Source of the DNA: Saprospiraceae bacterium
GTDB lineage: Bacteria > Bacteroidota > Bacteroidia > Chitinophagales > Saprospiraceae
Direction of reading: 5' to 3'
DNA: 64,000 nucleotides
NCBI GenBank assembly: GCA_022841745.1
Contig: JALHQW010000006.1
Location: forward strand, 39,192 to 103,191
The notes under the pieces were generated by a model. That model saw only the letters and a program-made list of their open reading frames with translations, was not told the origin of the DNA and did no database searches. The translations under genes and the position numbers were made by a program. How positions within the stretch are numbered: position 1 is the stretch's first letter; every line of letters begins with the position of its first letter. Positions 33,156 through 40,578 of the stretch are shown in pieces.

Positions 33156-34400
33156 TCATTTTCCAACAGCCTCCAACGCCTGCAACGCCAACAGCGCCTC
33201 AATAGTGGATTCCGCCCCAGCATTCCTATTCACCTCCGTTGCTGAGCCGATGCCATCGAAGCAGCGGCCTGTGGCGGGGTCATACATGACTTGCTTAGCG
33301 GGGTTGTTCCCAGAAAACCAAGCTGCCAACTGCATCGCAGTTTCCCCAAAAACCTTCTCGCCCGTGATGCGGTGCGCCTCGGCGGCTGCCAGTACCATCG
33401 GGCTGAGGTCGTAGGCGATGTGCGGGAAGGGCTTTTCGTCCTGCATCACCAACTTGCCGCCGTCCTGTGCCAGCTTGAACTCGTGCAAGATGCCTTTTTT
33501 CAACAAATAAGGGTAAAAATGCCGAACCTCGTTCAGCCCTGCCTCGATGAACGGCTGGTGCTGGATGGCTTTGCCCACCCGCAGCAGGGCATACGCCTGT
33601 GTGTTGCCCCAGGCATGCCAGTAGTTTTGCCAACTAAAAAAAGCATGGTGCGGCAGCGTTTGCGCATCGCCGAACTGGTCACGTAGGAGCAGGTCACCGA
33701 AGGTCAAGATGAGGTTTTCCAACGTATCGGAAGGGGCGGCTTGGTAAAGGTTGCCCAGGCCGAGCAGTACCACGCTGGCTTGGTCGGCGCCCAGTTCGGC
33801 GAGGCATTTCGGAAGGGCGATGCCGCCGAATTGGGCAGTGTCGGTAGGGTTTGGACAAAGGGCTGGCAGCTTTCCCACCAGTTCGTCGAGGGTAGGTTTT
33901 GTTGCGTTTTTCAGGTCGGCAAGCGGCTCGGCTTTGAGCAGTTGCAGTTCCGACAGCGCCCAGAACGCCCGCCATGTCCAAAAGCTCGACCTCGCCACGC
34001 TGTTCTGGTGGGTGGTGTTGATTTGCCCACCGGGCAGCATGAAATTGTAAAAAAAGCCGTTCTCCGCCCGCATGTGCAGCACGAAAGCCGTCAGCGAACG
34101 GATTTTCCTCTGTACTGTCTCCGACGGCTGGCGCTGGTACTCCCGGCAGTAAAAAACCAGTGCCCTTGCTACGTCGTCAACGCAGGTGAAGCCCTCATCC
34201 TCGTCCCCGACGTGGTGGTAGTCAGGTGCTTCGCAATAAATCCAAATAGTGCCAAGCATGGCATCCCCGACCTTTATTTCCTCAAAAAGGTGGTCGAGGT
34301 GGGCAGGATTGACCTGTGGGTACACCGCCGTTTTTTCCGAAGGTGAACACCTCGCCAGTACCAAGATTATCGAACCAAACAGCAGCGCTCTATTCATCAT
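33156..34400 (-). CDS. (Alpha/alpha)6-barrel glycosidase-like protein, probable lipoprotein
   Basis: 414 residues. A hydrophobic N-terminus ends in ARCS (Cys18), a non-ideal lipobox. GDEDEGFTCVDDVARAL and ending motif RNAGAESTIEALLALQAL recall toroid domains that accompany GH130 loci. A Trp/His-rich middle (FSWQNYWHAWGNTQAY) could be the substrate groove. Catalytic residues cannot be named. It starts 3 nt after the GH130 stop; the junction is a run of ATGAATGATAAATGA words. Confidence 0.65.
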   Translation of the reverse strand: MMNRALLFGSIILVLARCSPSEKTAVYPQVNPAHLDHLFEEIKVGDAMLGTIWIYCEAPDYHHVGDEDEGFTCVDDVARALVFYCREYQRQPSETVQRKIRSLTAFVLHMRAENGFFYNFMLPGGQINTTHQNSVARSSFWTWRAFWALSELQLLKAEPLADLKNATKPTLDELVGKLPALCPNPTDTAQFGGIALPKCLAELGADQASVVLLGLGNLYQAAPSDTLENLILTFGDLLLRDQFGDAQTLPHHAFFSWQNYWHAWGNTQAYALLRVGKAIQHQPFIEAGLNEVRHFYPYLLKKGILHEFKLAQDGGKLVMQDEKPFPHIAYDLSPMVLAAAEAHRITGEKVFGETAMQLAAWFSGNNPAKQVMYDPATGRCFDGIGSATEVNRNAGAESTIEALLALQALEAVGK

Positions 34401-34403
34401 TCA

Positions 34404-35813
34404 TCATTTATCATTCATCATTTCAAAGAGCACCTCCTCCAGTTCCACCGTCGCAAAGCTGATAGCATTGTCCGACATGGCGTATGGAATTACAAGCTGC
34501 CCATTGTGCAGCAGCATCCCGCAGGTGTAGAGCACGTTGGGCACATAGCCCTCCCGCTCCTCCTCGTTGGGACTGAGCAGCGGCTGCTCCAAGCTGCTGA
34601 TGACCCGGTCAGGGTTTTCGAGGTCGAGCAGGGTAAGGCTGAGCACATATTTGCGCATGGGGCCTACGGCGTGGGTGAGCAGCAGCCAGCCTTGCGGCGT
34701 CTCGATGGGGCTGCCGCAATTTCCCATCTGGAGCATTTCCCAGTCCCGCTGCGGATGCTGCAAGGGTTGGTATTCGTTCCAGCAATAAAGGTCGTTGGAG
34801 TACATGATGGACAGGCTTCGGCCACCTTGCCGCCCAATCATGGCGTACTGGCCCTTGATTTTTCGGGGGAAGAGCGCCATGCCCTTGTCGGAGGCGGCTG
34901 CGCCGTGGAGCGGTCGGATTTTGAAGAACTGAAAGTCCTGTGTTTCAATGAGTTGAGGACAAATCACCTTGCCGTTGTAGGCTGTATAGGTACCGATATA
35001 GGTTTTGGCGTCACCCTCCTCAAACAACACGAAACGGGCGTCTTCCATGCCGTTCGATTCGGCACCAGAGGCTGGGAAAAGTACCCGGCTGTCAATTGGC
35101 GACGAGGTAGAGAAGCGCAGGTCGTAGTTCTCATCGAAGATTTTGAGGATTTGCTCGCGGAGCAATGGCTGGTCGGCGATGAGTTCCAACACCTGTTTTT
35201 CATTGAATGATTCTGGGAGCAGGCCTGCCAGCAGTGCCTTGTATTCCTCGTTAAGAAGGAGACGGTCCAAGAGGAATTTTTTTTCAAAATGGAGGTCCGT
35301 AAGGCGCTTCCCAGTGGTCAGTTTTTGGCTGGAAGCTTCGAGCATTATCTCACCATTTTCGCCCAAAACGCCCGTCAGGAAAGCGATGGAGGAAATATGC
35401 CCCTCGCCCGTTGCCCGCAGGCTAAGGATGAAACGGTTTTGGCCGGGCGCAATGCCTGTTTGGTCGGGGTGCAGCACGATGGAGGGGTTGAACAGCGCCG
35501 CCGCCTGAAAGCTGTACTCATGGGTAAAATAGGCCCCGATGAGCATTTTCTTGGTAGGAGAAATATCGCTGACCGCCGCATAATGTGCCAGCCGCTCGTA
35601 GTTTCCAAGAAAAGCACCGGGCAGGTCAAAATGGCGATGCTCAAATTCGGCCAAAATGCCTTTCAACTGCAACTCGGCAGTGGCTTCGTCCTTGCCCAGC
35701 ACTGCGTCCACCACGGGCTGAAAACGGGAAGGGTTTGCAAAGTCCAGGAACTTTAAAATGACTTTCCTGGGGGCTGCCTTCAATCGAATATCTGTTCTTT
35801 TTACTTGAATCAT
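34404..35813 (-). CDS. Glycoside hydrolase family 130 phosphorylase/hydrolase
   Basis: 469 residues. The five-blade propeller features FNPSIVLHPDQ, FILSLRATGEGH, GMEDARFVLF, GGRSLSIMYSNDLYCW, GNCGSPIETPQGWLLLTHAV and EREGYVPNVLYTCG are the GH130 set. GH130 enzymes phosphorolyse or hydrolyse beta-1,2/1,4-mannosides; the subfamily and substrate cannot be set. An extended N-terminal region (1-120) precedes the blades. Encoded beside an ABC importer, it probably acts on the imported disaccharide in the cytoplasm. Confidence 0.88.
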   Translation of the reverse strand: MIQVKRTDIRLKAAPRKVILKFLDFANPSRFQPVVDAVLGKDEATAELQLKGILAEFEHRHFDLPGAFLGNYERLAHYAAVSDISPTKKMLIGAYFTHEYSFQAAALFNPSIVLHPDQTGIAPGQNRFILSLRATGEGHISSIAFLTGVLGENGEIMLEASSQKLTTGKRLTDLHFEKKFLLDRLLLNEEYKALLAGLLPESFNEKQVLELIADQPLLREQILKIFDENYDLRFSTSSPIDSRVLFPASGAESNGMEDARFVLFEEGDAKTYIGTYTAYNGKVICPQLIETQDFQFFKIRPLHGAAASDKGMALFPRKIKGQYAMIGRQGGRSLSIMYSNDLYCWNEYQPLQHPQRDWEMLQMGNCGSPIETPQGWLLLTHAVGPMRKYVLSLTLLDLENPDRVISSLEQPLLSPNEEEREGYVPNVLYTCGMLLHNGQLVIPYAMSDNAISFATVELEEVLFEMMNDK

Positions 35814-35857
35814 GTCGGATAATTTGCCACGAAAACCGCCGTGGCTGGGCGTTTTAT

Positions 35858-36664
35858 TTATTTTAAACCAGAAGACGCCATGCTCTGGATGAAATGCCTT
35901 TGGAAAACGACATATGCCACGATGACGGGCAGTGCGAGCAGCACGGCAGCAGCGAGCTTAACGCCCAATTGCGCCTCGGCACGCCCCCCAACAGCGAAGA
36001 GCGTCACGAGTTGCGGCATGGTCATCAGGCTTTCCTCCCGTATGACGATGAGGGGCCAGAGCACATCGTTCCAGGAGCTCATGAAGGTCAGGATGCCAAC
36101 GGTGATGATGGTCGGCAGGATATTGGGGCAAAGGATTTGGAACACGATGCGCAAGTCGCCGCAGCCGTCCATGCGGGCGGCGTCAATGAGGTCGTCCGGG
36201 ATGGTCATGAACGCCTTGCGGAACATGAGGATGGCGAAGGCGCTGTTCATCGCCGGCACGACGAGCGCCGCCAGCGTGTCCACCCATTGCAGTTTTACCA
36301 TGAGGATATAATTGGGAATGAGCGTGATTTGGAACGGGAGCGTCATGGTGAAAATGATGACGAAAAACAGCAGGTTGCGGCCTTTGAAGCGCAGTTTGGC
36401 CAAGGCATAGCCCGTCATTGCCCCGAAAACCAGCACCCCCAGCGTGGACAGCAGGGCGACGATGGTGCTGTTGAGCAGGGAGCGCCAAATGGGTATCTTG
36501 GCGAACATCTGCGTGTAGTTGTCGGTGGTCAGGTTTTTGGGCACCATGCTGAATTCCCCTATTTGCGCCTCCGGCGTTAGCGAAGCCACCATCATCCAGT
36601 AAAATGGATAAAGGAAGGACAGGGCAGCGAGGGTCAGGAGGATGTATTTTATGGGTTTTGACAA
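35858..36664 (-). CDS. Sugar ABC transporter permease (MalG-like)
   Basis: 268 residues with six membrane helices. The ATPase-contact loop is in DDLIDAARMDGCGDLRIVFQ, followed by ILCPNILP (the EAA loop of binding-protein-dependent permeases). It begins SKPIKYILLTLAALSFLYPF, typical of the second permease of CUT1 systems. It sits 160 bp after permease 36825-37691. Confidence 0.92.
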   Translation of the reverse strand: MSKPIKYILLTLAALSFLYPFYWMMVASLTPEAQIGEFSMVPKNLTTDNYTQMFAKIPIWRSLLNSTIVALLSTLGVLVFGAMTGYALAKLRFKGRNLLFFVIIFTMTLPFQITLIPNYILMVKLQWVDTLAALVVPAMNSAFAILMFRKAFMTIPDDLIDAARMDGCGDLRIVFQILCPNILPTIITVGILTFMSSWNDVLWPLIVIREESLMTMPQLVTLFAVGGRAEAQLGVKLAAAVLLALPVIVAYVVFQRHFIQSMASSGLK

Positions 36665-36824
36665 GGGTGATTTTTTTGATTTTTTTGATTTTAGATTTAA
36701 GATAGACGATATAAGATTTTAGATTTTTTGCAAGGCATTCATTTGAATTAATTATAGTGAAACACCAGTTTTTATAGATGTTTTCGCAATCCGAAATCCG
36801 CAATCCGAAATCCGCAATAATTTG
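36665..36824. other. A+T-rich spacer with short repeats between the two permease genes
   Basis: Contains T-rich stretches (GATTTTTTTGATTTT) and a tandem AATCCGAAATCCGC word near 36786-36815. No gene. It may be a transcript-processing or low-complexity site. Confidence 0.5.
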
Positions 36825-37691
36825 TCATTCATCATTTTCAATAAACCTTTTTTGCAGTGCCACCACCGCCATAATCAACATGGCGAAGAACAGCCCGAGC
36901 GTAGCGGAATAGCCCATGTGGTAGTAGCCGAAAGCCTGCTTGTAAATATAAAGCATGGCCGACAGCGTGTTGTTCAGCGGCCCGCCGTCGGTCATAATAT
37001 AGGGTTCGATGAAAAGACTGAAACCGCCAATCGTCGAGAGGATGACGACCATGAAGATGGTGGGGTTGATGGCGGGCAGCGTGATGTACCGGAACTGCTG
37101 CCAATTGCTGGCCCCTTCCACTTCTGCTGCCTCGTAGTAGCTCCTCGGCACGGTCTGCAACCCAACGAGGAAGAGGATGACGTACAGCCCAATGTTCTTC
37201 CAGGTGGCCATGACGGCGATGGAAACCATGGCCACCCTGGGGTTCGAGAGCCACTCTACCCTACCCAGGCCGAAGGTGGTGAGCAGGCGGTTGAACAGCC
37301 CCGTTTCCAAGCCAAAAAGCTGCTGCCAAAGGATGGTGACCACCACGCCGGATATGACGACGGGCAGGAAAAACGAGGCCCGGAAGAAAGCCCTCAGCAC
37401 CAATTTTTGGTTCAGGAAATAAGCCAGTACCAGCGCCCCCACTATTTGCAATGGGATATGGATGAGCAGGAATTGCAGGGTATTCCCTATTGATTTCCAG
37501 AAGAGGCGGTCTTGGAACAGGTGCAGGTAATTGTCCACGCCGACGAATTCCATCGGGGCGATGATGTTCCATTTGTGAAAAGTAAGCACCACCGTGAAAA
37601 CCACCGGAAACAGCACAAATAACGCCAGGTGCGCCAGGTAGGGAGATACCATGGCGTAAGGCAAAAGTCGTTTCTTTAATGGTTGTGGCAT
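36825..37691 (-). CDS. Sugar ABC transporter permease (MalF-like)
   Basis: 288 residues. Six membrane helices and the EAA loop YYEAAEVEGASNWQQFRYIT, followed by LPAINPT. It is the first permease of a CUT1-type importer. It follows the binding-protein gene after a 257-bp gap containing a perfect hairpin. Confidence 0.92.
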   Translation of the reverse strand: MPQPLKKRLLPYAMVSPYLAHLALFVLFPVVFTVVLTFHKWNIIAPMEFVGVDNYLHLFQDRLFWKSIGNTLQFLLIHIPLQIVGALVLAYFLNQKLVLRAFFRASFFLPVVISGVVVTILWQQLFGLETGLFNRLLTTFGLGRVEWLSNPRVAMVSIAVMATWKNIGLYVILFLVGLQTVPRSYYEAAEVEGASNWQQFRYITLPAINPTIFMVVILSTIGGFSLFIEPYIMTDGGPLNNTLSAMLYIYKQAFGYYHMGYSATLGLFFAMLIMAVVALQKRFIENDE

Positions 37692-37792
37692 TAAATGGAA
37701 ATTGGAAATTTATTGAAATAGGAAATTACTTAAAGCTTTGAAAATCACGATTTTGTAGATGAACCCATTTTAAATTGACAGCAGTCATTTTC

Positions 37793-37853
37793 GAGAGGAG
37801 GGGTTATCAAACCCCGGCGTTCCGAACACCGGGGTTTGATAACCCCTCCTCTC
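37793..37853. terminator. Perfect 25-bp hairpin between binding-protein and permease genes
   Basis: Arms 37793-37817 and 37829-37853 are exact complements (outer sequence GAGAGGAGGGGTTATC) with an 11-nt loop. It is inside one operon, so it probably protects the binding-protein mRNA or partly stops transcription, raising binding protein over permease. Confidence 0.85.
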
Positions 37854-37948
37854 TAATAGGGCTGCTAAATTGCCCAGTTCGAGCATCAATTTCAAATGAG
37901 ACTATCTTTAATTTCCAATTTCTCAATTTCAATTAATTTCTGAAATTA

Positions 37949-39253
37949 TCACTTCTCATTCGCCCGCAGCAGCACGTTCACCGCCTGCTCCGCATCGGCA
38001 ATGGCCGCCTCGGGCGACTTCATGCCATACAGCACACAGGCTTCGTACTCCTGTGAAATGATGTCGAACACCTCAATCAGGTACTCGCAATTATCGGCAC
38101 CCTTCACATGGGCAGCTTGTTCGGCAAAGGCTTGCATTTTGGGGTTCTTATTGAAAAAAGCCTGAAAACCGGGCAGTTCCGTCATGTTTTTTCGGCGTGG
38201 CAATTGGTTGGTAGTTTCCAAAAATTGCAGGTCGCCCTCCTCGCTCATCATGGTTTTGATGAACTCGAAGGCCAGTTTGGGATTCTTGCAGGTATTGAAC
38301 ACCACCATGCTTTTCGGGTCACAATAGGTATAAATCGGCCCCGTGTGGCCATCGGGCACGGGCATCGGTCGGAAATTGTACTCGAAACCCTCCCGCTTGA
38401 ACTTTTCGAGGTACTCGATTTCCCAAGGCCCCGTCCATTTGGTGGCATATTGCCCCGAAATGAACATGTCCTGCGCTGCCGATTCCGATTGGCGGGAGAA
38501 GTAATTGTTGCGGTACAGTTCCTGCAAAAACCGGAAGACGCCCACGGCATGTTCGTTGTTAAAATTGGCCTTGTTATCCTTTATGATGGGCATTCCACCA
38601 GAGGCGGCGAGGTAAAGCGGGTAAAAATTGAACAGGCGCTGGTACCAGGCCAACTTAACGGAAGTGTTGCCGAACCACTGGTCCACATAGCCGTCGCCGT
38701 TGGTGTCCTTTTTGAATTTTTCGGCGGCCGCCAAATAGCTGGAATAGGTGCTGGGGAAAGAGTCGAGGCCCAATTCCCGCAAAATCCGCTCATTGTAGAT
38801 GGTCATGAATGGGTTGATTTTCCAAGGCACCTGGTAGATATGGCCGTCGGTGGAGGTGATTTCCGCAATGGTCAGCGAATCGCAGCGGCTCCGCATAAAA
38901 TCCATGAACCCGTCCAGCGTGTCCAACGGCACGAGGATGCCCGATTTGCCATAAAACTCCACCAATCCCTGCCAGATATTGGAATAAATATCGGGGGTCG
39001 TTTTGGCCACCACCGCCGCCAAGATGATTTCCTCGCTGGATTGGCCTTCCGGCACGGGCTGGTATTTCACAGGGCTATCGAGGTGGGCCTGGTTCCATCG
39101 GTCAACGGCCCATTTCGAGAACTTGATTTCGCCGCCGTTGTTGCTCGACCAGTACTCAATGGCATGGGCTTGCCGACTGGCATGGTCACTTGTGCATGCA
39201 CCAAGCAGCAGCAAGAAAAGCAGTAAAATATTCGATGAAATTTGGCGGTGCAT
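37949..39253 (-). CDS. Extracellular sugar-binding lipoprotein (family 1)
   Basis: 434 residues. The lipobox LLLLGAC puts the acylated Cys at 20. IEYWSSNNGGEIKFSKWAVD, PDIYSNIWQGLVEFYGKSG and YATKWTGPWEIEYLEKFK are class 1 solute-binding protein features. It is probably anchored at the periplasmic face of the inner membrane, or at the outer membrane, and supplies the two permeases. It is the first gene of the operon. Confidence 0.92.
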   Translation of the reverse strand: MHRQISSNILLLFLLLLGACTSDHASRQAHAIEYWSSNNGGEIKFSKWAVDRWNQAHLDSPVKYQPVPEGQSSEEIILAAVVAKTTPDIYSNIWQGLVEFYGKSGILVPLDTLDGFMDFMRSRCDSLTIAEITSTDGHIYQVPWKINPFMTIYNERILRELGLDSFPSTYSSYLAAAEKFKKDTNGDGYVDQWFGNTSVKLAWYQRLFNFYPLYLAASGGMPIIKDNKANFNNEHAVGVFRFLQELYRNNYFSRQSESAAQDMFISGQYATKWTGPWEIEYLEKFKREGFEYNFRPMPVPDGHTGPIYTYCDPKSMVVFNTCKNPKLAFEFIKTMMSEEGDLQFLETTNQLPRRKNMTELPGFQAFFNKNPKMQAFAEQAAHVKGADNCEYLIEVFDIISQEYEACVLYGMKSPEAAIADAEQAVNVLLRANEK

Positions 39254-39737
39254 GGAAAATAGGACGGCTTGTTTTTTTAACGCATAAATGTAAAAATGAA
39301 TGGTGAAAGGAAGGGCTTATCTGCAATTTAAAGTAGGAATGAATCGCAGGAAAGTATTAGGAGCGGAGGGGCAACCCCTTCTTCCTATGCCTAAATTGGT
39401 CAGGAAAATGGTAGGCTGGCGTTGGTAGCTAGGCTGGCGAGTCACGGGGAGGCGCAGGTTTTGGGCAGCATGTTCGGCAGTTTGGGCATTAATTGATTGG
39501 GCGTTTTTGATGGATGAACTGGTGAATGGGGTGAAGTTTAAGGGGGTGGTGAAAGGGGCTTTTTGAGTTGCGCACTTGTTTTTTGGACTACAAATAAAAT
39601 CGGTGTAACTTGCTCATTTTCAGGGTGATTTGTTTTAGGTTTATGATGTGTAGGGCTGGATTAGCGCAATGCGGTAAGACAGGTGTTCGTGGCAAGCATA
39701 AACGACAGACACGTAAAATAGAAACTAAAGAGGAAAA
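39254..39737. other. Gene-free switch region, 484 bp
   Basis: No gene found. It separates the minus-strand sugar operon from an A+T-rich plus-strand gene. G-rich up to about 39560, then a sharp shift of composition. The stretch CAATGCGGTAAGACAGGTG (39668-39686) just before the next gene looks foreign to the surroundings. Confidence 0.5.
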
Positions 39738-40445
39738 ATGAAAATTGACATAACATTTAACGTTTATACAGACGCAAATGGTGGCGACCCGGATAGCACA
39801 AGTCCGACACTTCGATACTACCATAAAATGTTATGGAGTAAGAAATTACCAAACGGAGAAAACTTTGAATTGACCGATAAAAAAAGTGGAGCATATTTAC
39901 ATCATATTTCTCGACGTGGAGAATATTTTTTAGGAAGTGACGCAATTACTCATTCGTATAGAAATCACAAACGCAAAACTTGGCTGACACAACAAATTCA
40001 GGACGAAGTAAAAGAACTATTTGACGCAGGTTCGACAATTGGAGCTTACACACTTTTTCCTAACAATCGAGTTGACAAACAACACACAATAAATCAAGCT
40101 CGTGGAGTAAATAGCTTAATTGACGACAGGTTTGACCTGACTTTGGAATGTATCAGACTTTTTTACGCAGGACAACAAAGCCCACTTTTCGACACATTTA
40201 AGCGTTACAAAAACTTCTTCGACTTGTTTGACAACTTTAAAGGTTACATTGACTTCTTTTTACTCAACGACCTAGTTGACGAGAATGAAAATATAAAGTT
40301 TTACTTACCATTTGACAATTTTAAAACAAGACCAGCTTTTGCAGACATTGAAGAATATTCGACATACAAAAAGGGAGTAATGGAGTTCATAAAAGCACGT
40401 AACAAACGAATTGACAATTATGCTAACAAACAGACGACAGAATAG
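39738..40445 (+). CDS. DUF6994-like protein, probably acquired
   Basis: 235 residues, no signal peptide. NVYTDANGGDPDSTSPTLR and YYHKMLWSKKLPNGENFEL match a family I recall as DUF6994. The function is unknown. Base use is strikingly A-rich (AAAAAT, GACAAC, ACAAA codons) compared with neighbours, and the gene is inverted relative to both flanking units. The stop codon is followed by GCTAGCCACTAACAGCGG. It is probably a cassette-like insertion. Confidence 0.65.
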   Translation: MKIDITFNVYTDANGGDPDSTSPTLRYYHKMLWSKKLPNGENFELTDKKSGAYLHHISRRGEYFLGSDAITHSYRNHKRKTWLTQQIQDEVKELFDAGSTIGAYTLFPNNRVDKQHTINQARGVNSLIDDRFDLTLECIRLFYAGQQSPLFDTFKRYKNFFDLFDNFKGYIDFFLLNDLVDENENIKFYLPFDNFKTRPAFADIEEYSTYKKGVMEFIKARNKRIDNYANKQTTE

Positions 40446-40534
40446 AATGCTAGCCACTAACAGCGGTTGAACTCCCACCCAAACAACGCTCCATCGCCAT
40501 GCCCTAAACTCACGCCTCCCCACTCCTAAAACAA

Positions 40535-40566
40535 GCGAAAACACCTAATAGACTAGGTGTTTTCGC
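40535..40566. terminator. Bidirectional 13-bp terminator hairpin
   Basis: The arms GCGAAAACACCTA (40535-40547) and TAGGTGTTTTCGC (40554-40566) are perfect. The A-rich and T-rich halves give U-runs in both directions, and the hairpin sits between convergent genes. Confidence 0.85.
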
Positions 40567-40578
40567 CAATATTCATCC

